64,000 bases of DNA from assembly GCF_013265555.1 (NCBI RefSeq), contig NZ_CP041345.1, forward strand, positions 2,650,581 through 2,714,580, written 5' to 3'. This DNA is from Tenuifilum thalassicum (lineage in GTDB: Bacteria; Bacteroidota; Bacteroidia; Bacteroidales; Tenuifilaceae). Positions 46,596-54,730 of the stretch are shown piece by piece. The number at the start of each line of letters is the position of its first letter. Position 1 is the first letter of the stretch. The position numbers were made by a program, and so were the translations under genes. The notes under the pieces are model-generated. The model saw only the letters and a program-made list of their open reading frames with translations, made no database searches and was not told where the DNA came from.

Positions 46596-46905
46596 TGTCA
46601 TTCTGAGCTTGCCGAAGCATCTACAGCACTTTCCATTCTTTTGAGATCCCTCGACTTCGCCAGGGATGACAAGTAAATAACCTTCTACCAATATCACGAC
46701 CTCTATCCTCTTGTCATGCTGAGCTTGACGAAGCATCTATTGCCCTTCCTATTTATTCGAGATCCTTCGGCTTCGCTCTGGATGACAAGGATGTATCCTT
46801 CTACAAAATATCACGACCTCTCTCCTCTTGTCATGTTGAGCTTGCCGAAGCATCTACAGCACTTTCCATTCATTTGAGATCCCTCGGCTTCGCTTGGGAT
46901 GACAA
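46596..46905. repeat. 116-bp repeat array, units 1-3
   Basis: Three copies (46596-46672, 46712-46788, 46829-46905) of a 77-bp imperfect hairpin element, one every 116-117 bp. The left arm begins TGTCATGCTGAGCTTGCCGA and the right arm ends GGCTTCGCTCGGGATGACA; they pair imperfectly around a loop of about 20 bases. The spacers (TTCTACCAATATCACGACC and variants) are also conserved, so the unit of duplication is the whole 116 bp. The element belongs to a widespread bacterial intergenic repeat type with GAGC...GAAG arms. The stretch 46544-46919 holds nothing else. Confidence 0.9.
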
Positions 46906-46919
46906 CAGAATTTTTAATC

Positions 46920-47228
46920 TTATACCTCATCATTTAAAAACCTCCATTCAGGATTAAATTCGCTTATTAATGCTTCTTTTTTACTTCTTCTCCATCCTTT
47001 TAGCTGTTTTTCTCTACTAATTGCATCCTCGATAGAATCAAATCGTTCCCAATAAACCAAAAAGTAAGCATTATACTTTCCAGTAAAATGCAATTTATCT
47101 GTAATTGCATCCTGCATGTGCTGATAAAGTCTTGCACGTAAATTATTGGTTACACCTACATACAAAACTGTTTTTGTTGCATTGGTAACAATATATACAA
47201 AATAGTTGTGAAGCCCTAAAGGTTTCAT
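46920..47228 (-). CDS. GIY-YIG nuclease domain protein
   Basis: 102 aa, a single GIY-YIG domain. The signature is split as YFVYIVTNATK and VLYVGVTNNLRARLYQH (Arg of motif II), with Glu in ISREKQLKGW (motif IV) and NPEWRFLND at the end. This matches the YhbQ/UPF0213-type stand-alone proteins, likely DNA structure or repair nucleases, though their substrates are poorly known. It stands exactly between units 1-3 and units 4-5 of the 116-bp repeat array on the opposite strand to nothing else, which suggests it entered the array or that the array grew around it. Confidence 0.9.
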   Translation of the reverse strand: MKPLGLHNYFVYIVTNATKTVLYVGVTNNLRARLYQHMQDAITDKLHFTGKYNAYFLVYWERFDSIEDAISREKQLKGWRRSKKEALISEFNPEWRFLNDEV

Positions 47229-47280
47229 GCTATATATTCATTTAATCTACTTTCCAGAACATTAGTTTCTTTTCTTCCTA

Positions 47281-47472
47281 ATCATGCTGAGCTTGTCGAA
47301 GCATCTAAAACACTTTTCATCCTTTTGAGATCCCTCGGCTTCGCTCGGGATGACAAAAAAGCAACTTTCTACCAATATCACAACCTCTCTCCTCTTGTCA
47401 TGCTGAGCTTGCCGAAGCAACTATAACCCTTCCTATTCATTTGAGATCCCTCGACTTCGCCCGGGATGACAA
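47281..47472. repeat. 116-bp repeat array, units 4-5
   Basis: Two further copies (47281-47356 and 47396-47472) of the hairpin element found at 46596-46905, with the same 116-bp period and the same spacer (CTTTCTACCAATATCACAACC). The last unit ends 10 bp before the ROK kinase stop. Differences of a few bases per copy show that the array is not freshly made. Confidence 0.9.
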
Positions 47473-47482
47473 AGAGCAAACA

Positions 47483-48592
47483 TCAGCCCCTCTCACCCAC
47501 CTTCCTTAGCGCAAAAGCATAGGCGCCAACAGCCACAGCATGGCTTGTGCCAAGGCGCGAGAGTCCCACTCCTATGCGTTTTAAGGGGTCGTATTGAACG
47601 GTACGATCAGAAAAAGGCACTTTTATCGTTTTTTCTTGGCCAGCAAGAAACTCCCCAAGTTGATGGTCATCTTCCAGGTCAAATGCCTTGATTTCTAGCC
47701 TATCGACCTTAGCTCCATCGGTACGAGAGATAGTACCATTTAGCTGCTCCATTAGGGCAGGGCCAATGTACTTCCAAGCGTTGGACAAACCGCCGCCAAT
47801 CACCACCAGCGAATCGGTAAGCGTAACTGCATTGGCAATGGCATCGCCTACCACCACGCCAAGTGTTTGAAATGCAAGACGAGCAGCTATCATATCGCCT
47901 TCGCGACTACCCTCGGCAACCTCGAAAATCTCCTTCGGACTTAATTGATCTGAATGCTTGCTTTTACAATAATTATGGTAAACACGTTGAACAGCTCTGA
48001 TGCTAGCACCCTCTTCAGCAAAGCAATCGGGGTCGATAGCATTACGAACAAGCCAAATCTCGGCGCCAGCAGAATTATCACCTATAAACAAATCACCATC
48101 AGTCACCAGCCCAGCACCAAAGCCAGTTCCTAAGGTAATGCCCAACAAGTGACGGAATCGTTTTTGGCTACCCGATTTCGCAAGGATATCATTCACATAA
48201 GGCAGAAAACCAGCTATCGATTCTCCATACGCGAACAAATCGCCATCATTATTAATAAAAACAGGGAGTTTAAAATGTTCCTCGAGCATTGGTCCAAGAG
48301 CAACACCTCCCCTGAAAGCAGGGAGGTTGCCTAAATCGCCTATTATACCGTTGGGATAATCGGCAGGACCAGGAAATGCGAAACTAATGGCAACAGGCTT
48401 TTCAGTTAGCTTATCGATTAGCGCTTCGAATCCCTCAATAATACCTTTCAAGCACTTATCAAGATCATCGCCATTACTTGGAAGAGTAATTGGATCACCC
48501 AACCTATCCATACCTCTCATGGCCGTGAACACAAAATTGGTGCCGCCAGCATCAAGCGTTAGAACTATTCTTTTATCACTTCTATAATCCAT
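47483..48592 (-). CDS. ROK-family sugar kinase
   Basis: 369 aa from the second Met (48592); an ATG one codon earlier is equally possible. ATP site LTLDAGGTNFVF, phosphate loop and acceptor region AFPGPADYPNGIIGDLGNLP, catalytic Asp in INNDGDLFAYGE, and GTGFGAGLV. The ROK zinc motif CxCGxxGC is absent and the usual E-x-G-H is E-I-W. Bacteroidota ROK proteins of this type include broad glucose/mannose/GlcNAc kinases. The start overlaps the transporter stop by 4 bp, so the sugar enters through that MFS and is phosphorylated here. Given the neighbours, mannose or GlcNAc is likely. Confidence 0.88.
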   Translation of the reverse strand: MDYRSDKRIVLTLDAGGTNFVFTAMRGMDRLGDPITLPSNGDDLDKCLKGIIEGFEALIDKLTEKPVAISFAFPGPADYPNGIIGDLGNLPAFRGGVALGPMLEEHFKLPVFINNDGDLFAYGESIAGFLPYVNDILAKSGSQKRFRHLLGITLGTGFGAGLVTDGDLFIGDNSAGAEIWLVRNAIDPDCFAEEGASIRAVQRVYHNYCKSKHSDQLSPKEIFEVAEGSREGDMIAARLAFQTLGVVVGDAIANAVTLTDSLVVIGGGLSNAWKYIGPALMEQLNGTISRTDGAKVDRLEIKAFDLEDDHQLGEFLAGQEKTIKVPFSDRTVQYDPLKRIGVGLSRLGTSHAVAVGAYAFALRKVGERG

Positions 48593-49734
48593 CACTCTTG
48601 AACTTTAGGTTTAACCAAGGTAAGCAGTGCTATAAAACCAATGCCTATCAAAGGAACAATAAAACCGAACCTGACGCTTGTTGCATCGGCCAACAGACCC
48701 ATAAGCGGAGGGATAAAAGCGCCACCAGCAATAGCCGTTACCATGAGACCCGAAATCTCATTTGCACGTTCGGGCATTGAATCAACTGTTATGGAGAAGA
48801 TAAGCGGGAAAATATTAGCAAAGCCGAGTCCAGTAAGGAAAACACCAACCAGTGTTATCACACGATTATCGACAAAAACAAGTAGTAATCCTAGGATTGA
48901 TAAAGCAACTGTTAATCGGAAAAAGGTGCGTGGTTTCATCCAGGTAAGAATTACGGAACCCAAAAATCGTCCCGATAGAATTGCAATAAAGAAAAAGGCA
49001 TTACCAAGCAAACCCCAAGTTTTTAAATCGATGCCATAATGTGAGCTAAGCAGGATTGGCACCCCTGAGCTAAGACAAATCTCTATACCCACATATACAA
49101 AAATGCCAAGCACCATTAACAGTATAAATCGGTTTGACAAAAGGCTAAAACAGCTTCTAAATGTTGCGGGGCTATCGGTCTTCTGCTCTTCAATCTTCGT
49201 AAATCCAATTATAATCAGAGTGATTAGTAGCGATGCTACATAAACAGGGAAAAGCACTTTCCAATCCATTCCCATCCATTTGGCTGCAGCAAATGGTATA
49301 AGCGACCCCGAGAGAGAGCCTATTGCCTTGATAAACTGTCCAAAACTCAAATTACGGGAATACTTTCCCGGTTCCGACACATCGCGCATTATCGGATTTC
49401 CGGCCACTTGCAATATGGCTGCACCTGCACCAAGAAGCAATATCGTAAGCAAAAATAGCGCATAGCTGCTCAGCCCAAAGAGAGGTAGAATTAAACCTAG
49501 TAACGCAATGGCAAGACCAAGCATCAACACAAACTTTTTGCCTGTACGATCTTGTACCAGTCCCATAGGTACCGATAGTAGTCCAAACATGATAAATCCC
49601 ATAAAGGCTATAAGCTGCGCCTCAAAATTCGATAGGGCAAATTGTTCTTTAGCAAGGCCAACAAAAGGCCCCACAGCATCGCCAAATCCCATACATAGGA
49701 AGGCTAACAAAATGGCAAATGTTTTACGATTCAT
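48592..49734 (-). CDS. MFS sugar transporter, FHS/FucP-like
   Basis: 380 aa, 12 TM helices, starting MNRKTFAILLAFLCMGFGDA. The segments FIMFGLLSVPMGLVQDRTGKK (as part of the TM2-3 loop) and FGQFIKAIGSLSGSLIPFAA fit the fucose/glucose-galactose:H+ symporter group. Proton-driven uptake of a monosaccharide is the expected role; specificity is unknown but is probably that of the adjacent ROK kinase. Middle gene of lacI-type regulator, transporter, kinase, with 24 bp to the regulator and a 4-bp overlap to the kinase. Confidence 0.88.
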   Translation of the reverse strand: MNRKTFAILLAFLCMGFGDAVGPFVGLAKEQFALSNFEAQLIAFMGFIMFGLLSVPMGLVQDRTGKKFVLMLGLAIALLGLILPLFGLSSYALFLLTILLLGAGAAILQVAGNPIMRDVSEPGKYSRNLSFGQFIKAIGSLSGSLIPFAAAKWMGMDWKVLFPVYVASLLITLIIIGFTKIEEQKTDSPATFRSCFSLLSNRFILLMVLGIFVYVGIEICLSSGVPILLSSHYGIDLKTWGLLGNAFFFIAILSGRFLGSVILTWMKPRTFFRLTVALSILGLLLVFVDNRVITLVGVFLTGLGFANIFPLIFSITVDSMPERANEISGLMVTAIAGGAFIPPLMGLLADATSVRFGFIVPLIGIGFIALLTLVKPKVQE

Positions 49735-49758
49735 ATGGTTTAGGTTTAGTTTGATATT

Positions 49759-50787
49759 TTAGTTCGACTTTAGCATAGATGATTCCCGGATTTTTACCTT
49801 TACTGGTATTTCAACTACTCCAGTTGTTTTACTATTACTACCTGTTTCCATTAGTTCCTGCAGAATGCCAAAAGCTTTACTGCAGATTTTAGCAATAGGC
49901 TGTTCAACAGCTGTTACCGACGGTTTGATTATTGAGAAGTAGGGCATATCATCAAAACAAACCAATCCCAGCTCATTTGGTACTTTCACATTCTTAGCAG
50001 AAAGGTATTGTAGTACAGCTGTGGCAATATTATTATTTACAGCAAAAAGGCAATCGGGCTTAAAGCGTTTGGCTTCAATGCCATTCAAAAGATTAACTAC
50101 ATCCGATTGAACGCTATGGAAGCCCACTTCATGGACAGCATACTCCAGATTTTCGTTCTTAAAGACCTCAACAAAACCCTCGATTCGCTCAGCAACGGAT
50201 GAAATATGGTTTGTTGAAAGACCAATGACCAAAGGATTCTGAAATCCCTGCTCAACAAGATGTCGAGCTAGCATTCTCCCACCCTTACGGTTCGCACCCA
50301 CAACTGCACTTAACGTGTTATTACCCAAATGCCTATCGATAAGCACGAGTGGTGTTCCACCATCATTTATAGCATTAAGCCAATCGGTCTTATCCTGCGA
50401 CGAGGATACCACCAACCCATCAACCTGTCGGTTTCGTAGCATTGTAATTAAACTCTTCTCCTTTTCAACATCCTCATCGGTGCTACAAATAAAAACGCTA
50501 TATCCTTGAGCCGTTGCTAAATCCTCGAATTCACGGGCCAGATTTGCATAAAAAGCATTAGAGATATCGGAAACCACCAGCCCAATGGTTCTTGTTTTTC
50601 CCGTACGTAAGCTGCGAGCAGTTTGGTTTGGCCGATAGTTTAGCTCGTGTACAGCCACAAACACCCTATCACAGGTTTGTTTCGAGATACCATACCTTTC
50701 AGCCTTACCATTTAGAACAAGCGACACTAGCGTTTTTGAAACGCCAACGCGCTGAGCAATATCATCAAGAGTTACTCGACCAGCCAT
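49759..50787 (-). CDS. LacI-family transcriptional regulator
   Basis: 342 aa. N-terminal HTH and hinge: VTLDDIAQRVGVSKTLVSLV, then NYRPNQTARSLRTGKT. Periplasmic-binding-protein fold follows with TIGLVVSDISNAFYA and LVCFDDMPYFSIIKPSVTAVEQP. It is probably a sugar-responsive repressor of its own operon (MFS transporter, ROK kinase). The palindrome at 50824-50837, 37 bp before the ATG, is a good operator for it. The effector is unknown; mannose or a phosphorylated derivative is inferred from the mannosidases nearby. Confidence 0.93.
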   Translation of the reverse strand: MAGRVTLDDIAQRVGVSKTLVSLVLNGKAERYGISKQTCDRVFVAVHELNYRPNQTARSLRTGKTRTIGLVVSDISNAFYANLAREFEDLATAQGYSVFICSTDEDVEKEKSLITMLRNRQVDGLVVSSSQDKTDWLNAINDGGTPLVLIDRHLGNNTLSAVVGANRKGGRMLARHLVEQGFQNPLVIGLSTNHISSVAERIEGFVEVFKNENLEYAVHEVGFHSVQSDVVNLLNGIEAKRFKPDCLFAVNNNIATAVLQYLSAKNVKVPNELGLVCFDDMPYFSIIKPSVTAVEQPIAKICSKAFGILQELMETGSNSKTTGVVEIPVKVKIRESSMLKSN

Positions 50788-50823
50788 AATAAAATGTTTG
50801 CTGATGTAAATATAAGAATTTAT

Positions 50824-50837
50824 CTAAATCGATTTAG
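50824..50837. promoter_or_regulatory. LacI-type palindromic operator
   Basis: CTAAATCGATTTAG is a perfect 14-bp palindrome with the central CG expected for LacI-family proteins, 37 bp upstream of the lacI-type start. Confidence 0.75.
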
Positions 50838-50862
50838 TTTTAGTGGGGATTTTTTGCTAGGA

Positions 50863-51197
50863 GAATATGAGGAAGTTAGAAGAAGTTAGAGGAAGTTAGA
50901 AGAATGAGTCGGAATGAATCGGAAATAATCGGAAGGTAGCGGAAGTTTATTGTCATGCCGAGCGTAGTCGAGGCATCTCTGGTAGAGGAATATGAGGAAG
51001 TTAGAAGAAGTTAAATGAAGTTAGAGGAAGTTAGATGAATGATTCGGATGATTCGGAATGATTCGGAATGATTCGGAAATATTCGGAAGGAGTCGGAAGC
51101 CTTTTGTCATGCCGAGCGTAGTCGAGGCATCTCTTGTTGAAGAATATAAAATTAGAGGAATGACACGGAATGATTCGGAAATAATCGGAATATGTCG
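50863..51197. repeat. Degenerate tandem array with GAAGTTAGA and ATTCGGAATG motifs
   Basis: About 2.5 copies of a block made of (1) short runs of GAGGAAGTTAGAAGAAGTTA type, (2) runs of AATGATTCGGAA type, and (3) a half element TGTCATGCCGAGCGTAGTCG-AGGCATCTC at 50951-50979 and 51105-51133, 154 bp apart. The half element is a relative of the left arm of the 116-bp array units. Short ORFs here only read the repeats. A 7-bp hairpin (TTGGGCA...TGCCCAA, 51219-51240) follows; nothing is seen in the rest up to 51378. Confidence 0.85.
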
Positions 51198-51378
51198 ACT
51201 AGGACTGGTCACAATAAATTGGGCAATTAATCCTGCCCAACTATTGAACTACTTTATGTTTTATACAATTAAAAGTCTTAATCAAATTAGGTCCCCACAT
51301 TGCTCAGCGAAGTCTGTGACTACGTCGGCCATAAATAGCGGTCTGTCTTCGGCGAACTCGCCAAAAAAACAGTTCGGT

Positions 51379-52041
51379 TCCTGACCGCGTAACATCCTAT
51401 CAGCAAGTTTTCCATTTAGGGTAAATGTAAACTATTTCGAGCAGACCATCCATACCCGCACTATTACGTGCACTTGAGCACAGGTAATCCTCAGGTTTTT
51501 CAACAATTCTTGCGCGCACTGGATTATTATGCATGTATTCCAGTTTTGCAGTATGAAATCATTTGAGTACACTATTCCGGCATGGTTCTAGAGCGTCCAG
51601 AACTGAAAAAACTTGTTCCGGGAATGACGGTTAGCGTTAAAGCCAAAACAATTTAGCATCCACTCCCTACGGCTCTCTTTGCCATCCATTATAGTGCTTA
51701 TAATGCTTTTGGCAGTAAACTTCTTTAAATCCCTCAGCGTTTCGCTCAGGTGCCCGTCAGGGATGTTGGCAATTAGATGGGTATGGTTCGACATAATTTT
51801 ACGTAGCCAAATACCTTTAACCCTTTGTTTTCCTGCTAGAACCTTAAACTATCGATAACAATATCCCGATAGATTGGCCGCGTAAAGGCGTCTATCCCAT
51901 CCACCACCTGCAAGGTTAAGTAGTAAAGTGCGGTTTGATCTGCAATTTAGTAACCCATTGACATAATGACACGTTAACAAATTTTGTTAAAATAATAATG
52001 GATGAATAATGGATGGAAAGTTTAATTTAGCGCGGTCAGGA
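51379..52041. mobile_element. Decayed RAYT-REP element with 11-bp inverted ends
   Basis: TCCTGACCGCG at 51379-51389 is repeated inverted as CGCGGTCAGGA at 52031-52041, bracketing the RAYT pseudogene. The layout (transposase remnant between inverted REP-like ends, next to arrays of short palindromic elements) fits a REP-associated tyrosine transposase locus. The right flank (52042-52099) is GC-richer and has no gene. Confidence 0.6.
51400..51958 (-). pseudogene. REP-associated tyrosine transposase (RAYT, IS200-like) remnant
   Basis: The translated pieces line up with a Bacteroidota RAYT: start ATG at 51958 (MGY, then stop), IADQTALYYLTLQVVDGIDA, FTRPIYRDIVIDSLRF, the HUH motif in MSNHTHLI, LRDLKKFTAKSI, FFQFW, VYSNDFILQ, then KLEYMHNNPVRARIVEKPED and YLCSSARNSAGMDGLLEI. 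The coding frame is broken by a TAA at codon 4 (51947-51949), a TAG at 51835-51837, a frameshift near 51800, an in-frame TAG at 51588-51590 and a frameshift near 51545. Intact RAYTs are about 180 aa, so nearly the whole gene is present but dead. Established: RAYTs mobilise REP sequences. Confidence 0.85.
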
Positions 52042-52099
52042 GATCGCTACTTAGTAACGGCGTAGATACGCTTCGCTAATCCATGCCGAGCAAGGGGAC

Positions 52100-52336
52100 A
52101 GGGCTATGCACCCACAGACGGTTTTTGATTTTTTTGTTAATATACAAAAGGGGACTTTGTTGTTCCAGCTTACGTTTTTTTTTGGACTTCAGAAAAGGCA
52201 AAATAACTTGCTCAACGATAATAAGACCAGATTCCCTTCTCATAATTTGAAATTTAAAAGTGAAAAAAAAAATCGAAGTTTTAAAAAAATCTTATAATTT
52301 TGAAACAGCTACCCACGAAGGCGGGTTTAGTTCAAC
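52100..52336. repeat. 237-bp direct repeat, left copy
   Basis: Starts AGGGCTATGCAC, ends TTCAAC; the last 185 bp are nearly identical to the copy at 54372-54608, with the middle of the first 50 bp diverged. The core contains TTGTTGTTCCAGCTTA, a T run, GACTTCAGAAAAGGCAAAA, CTCAACGATAATAAGACCAG, and an A-rich end with a small hairpin (ACCCAC-GAAG-GCGGGT). Only 218 bp separate it from the ATPase start; the rest of 52337-52554 is AT-rich leader with no ORF seen. Confidence 0.9.
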
Positions 52337-52554
52337 ATTGTGTATAATGCACTGTGATGTGGTAATCTGAAACTACTTTGCGTCTAATCAAAATGCAAAA
52401 TTTAAAAATTTTGGTTTTTCTGGAGTAAGTTAAAACAAAAATTAGTAAATTTAATTCACAGTTAGTGGGAAAGTGGTCACTCCGTAGGAAATTAGACACA
52501 CAGCATTAACACATAACATTGTAGGGTATTAAAACAATTTTAATAGGTAAAATA

Positions 52555-53843
52555 ATGGAAAAAATAATAATTAAAAACTTTGGACCTATTGATAATGTTG
52601 AATTATCAATTAAACCATTTATGGTATTTATTGGACCGCAAGCAAGTGGGAAAAGTACAATAAGTAAAAGCATTTACTTTTTCAAATCTCTAAGAAATGA
52701 TATTTTAAAATATTTTATTGAAATTATTGATACAGGAAACTATGACAAACCATTAGGTAATATAGGAAAACGAATTAGAACAAAATTTTTAAATTTCTTT
52801 GGACCTACTGCACATACTGATGATTTTTATTTACATTACGAATTTGGAAACAATAAAGCTCTATCAATAAATCTTCGTGGAAGGTATGTAAATCAAATAT
52901 TCAATCTAGAATTTAAAAGAATTTAGACAAATATTATCATATATAAAAAATTCTCTTAGCGAATCTTTTAAAAGAAATCAAAAATTTCTATCTTCAAGTG
53001 AACTTTTAAAAATTGAGCAAAAAAAGAAAAATGCATTAAATGAAATAGAATTTCTTGTTAACAAACTATTTGAAGACGATAAGGATTTATTGTTTATTCC
53101 TGCTGGGCGTAGTCTTCTTTCAACTCTTTCAGACCACTCAATATGTTCATCCTTATAAATTGGATTATCTAATGCAAGCATTTATTGATAGAATAAATGC
53201 CACAAAACCATTATTTAATAAAAGTCTAGATGAATTAATTGAAGATAAGAAATATCTAACAAATGAAAACATAAAATACGGTTATGTGAAAAGTGCCAAA
53301 AGAGTTATTGAAAAAATTCTAAAAATTAAATATGTTAATGAATTAGATGGAGAAAAATTATATGTTTCAAATAAAAAATACGTAAAAATCAATTACTCTT
53401 CTTCCGGTCAACAAGAATCTATTTGGATATTAAATCTAATTTTTCTTTCTCTTTTAAATAATAATAAAATGTTTATTGTATTTGAAGAACCTGAAGCTCA
53501 TTTATACCCTGTTGCTCAAAAAGATATTATTGATTTAATAGCTATATTATTTAACGCTTTAAAATCGCAAATTATTATTACAACACATAGTCCATATATT
53601 CTTTCAGCAATTAATAATTTATTATATGCAGATGTTTTGAGTAAAAAAGGAAAAAACGTAGGCGAAATTATTGATTATAAAACAATAGTCAATTATGAAA
53701 AATTAACAGCTTTTTCAGTTAATAATGGTCTATTAAATACAATAATAGACAAAGAAACAAATATGATACAAAGTGAAGTCATTGATGATGTTTCTAGTAT
53801 TTTAAACAATATATTTAATAAACTTTTTGAATTGGATGACTAA
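52555..53843 (+). pseudogene. OLD/RecF-type ATPase with two frameshifts
   Basis: Three overlapping frames together read as one protein of about 428 aa. Frame 1 (52555-52926): IKNFGPIDN start and Walker A with Lys33 (GPQASGKST). Frame 2 continues (about 52913-53156) KEFRQILSYIKNSL to LLFIPAGRSLLSTLS. Frame 3 (to 53843): HPYKLDYLMQAFIDRI, signature-like SSGQQE, Walker B FIVFEEPEAHLYP and H-loop ITTHSPYIL. Each shift is +1: one extra A in AAAA near 52916, and one extra base near 53130. No TOPRIM nuclease domain follows the ATPase. Such ATPases occur in many anti-phage systems. It may be dead, or the shifts may be assembly errors; the frame-restored domains are otherwise intact. AT-rich (about 25-30% G+C in sampled lines). 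Confidence 0.82.
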
Positions 53844-54289
53844 TGGATTGCAATAACCTGAGAAATAAAAACTTCGCTATTTGTGATAATCATACAACTT
53901 TTGTTGCAAAAGAAAATAAGAGAGAGTACAGGCTCGAAAATAGTTTACGTAAGAAAATTTGTAAGATAAGATTAGATAATGGATATATAACTGAAGAAAA
54001 CGTTGCTAAATGTGACTTTGGATTTTTAGTATGTGATGATATGTATATGATTTTGGTTGAGTTGAAAGGTTCTGATTTTATTCACGCTGTTGAACAAATA
54101 AGCTCAACAATACAACTAATGAATAGAGAACTTGAAAACCAAAGTGTATCGGCAAGAATAGTTTTATCTAAAATGCAATTACCTAACATTGAAAACAATC
54201 CCAAGTTTCTAAAACTAAAAAAAATGATTAAATTAAAAAAAGGCAATATTAAATACAAGTCAAGAATATTATCAGAAAATATTTATTGA
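53843..54289 (+). CDS. Small PD-(D/E)XK-like protein, partner of the ATPase
   Basis: 148 aa, start overlapping the ATPase stop (TAATG), so translation is coupled. The centre reads KCDFGFLVCDDMYMILVELK: Asp58, then Glu73-x-Lys75, the spacing and strand pattern of the PD-(D/E)XK nuclease core, followed by GSDFIHAVEQISSTI with a helix and Gln85. The N-terminus has Cys3, Asn4, NKNFAICDNHTTF; the C-terminus is basic (LKLKKMIKLKKGNIKYKSR). Inferred: nuclease or effector subunit of a two-gene system with the ATPase. I know no named defence system with this exact pair. It has an intact frame while the ATPase is broken. Confidence 0.75.
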   Translation: MDCNNLRNKNFAICDNHTTFVAKENKREYRLENSLRKKICKIRLDNGYITEENVAKCDFGFLVCDDMYMILVELKGSDFIHAVEQISSTIQLMNRELENQSVSARIVLSKMQLPNIENNPKFLKLKKMIKLKKGNIKYKSRILSENIY

Positions 54290-54371
54290 ATAAAAGGTCT
54301 AAAATAAATAGGACTACTACGGGCTGCAAGAACCAGCGATGAGTCGGTGTTGAACTACACCAGATGGGTAT

Positions 54372-54608
54372 AGGGCTATGCACTTAATGACGGTTTTATA
54401 TATTTTTTGCAGTTGAAATTTTGATGTGGACTTTGTTGTTCCAGCTTAAGTTTTTTTTTTGGACTTCAGAAAAGGCAAAATAACTTGCTCAACGATAATA
54501 AGACCAGATTCCTTTCTCATAATTTGAAATTTAAAAGTGAAAAAAAATCGAAGTTTTAAAAAAATCTTATAATTTGAAATAGCACCCACAAAGGTGGGTT
54601 AAGTCAAC
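54372..54608. repeat. 237-bp direct repeat, right copy
   Basis: Same length and ends as the copy at 52100-52336. The hairpin near the 3' end is perfect here (ACCCAC-AAAG-GTGGGT). It begins 83 bp after the nuclease-like gene and ends 117 bp before the next gene at 54725. The preceding 54290-54371 holds a GC-richer stretch (ACGGGCTGCAAGAACCAGCG) with no ORF, not shared with the left copy. The leader 54609-54724 is AT-rich with nothing recognised. Confidence 0.9.
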
Positions 54609-54730
54609 AAAGTATATTTTTGGGCAGTTGCAGTTCTTTGAATAATTCAAATCAAACCAAAAGTGTTTTAACTTGACAGGAAAGTGTTTTAAAATTCTAA
54701 ACGTTTAATATACTAACTATTGAAATGCAT

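Noticed and set aside
46596-47472. CRISPR array
   Set aside because: The units are 77-bp hairpins with conserved spacers and a 116-bp period, not short repeats with unique spacers; no cas gene is present.
51021-51384. Short ORFs on both strands in the tandem array
   Set aside because: They only translate the GATTCGGAAT-type repeats and the half elements.
52100-54608. Integron attC sites
   Set aside because: The 237-bp repeats lack clear attC end boxes (RYYYAAC/GTTRRRY) in a foldable arrangement, and no integrase is in the window.
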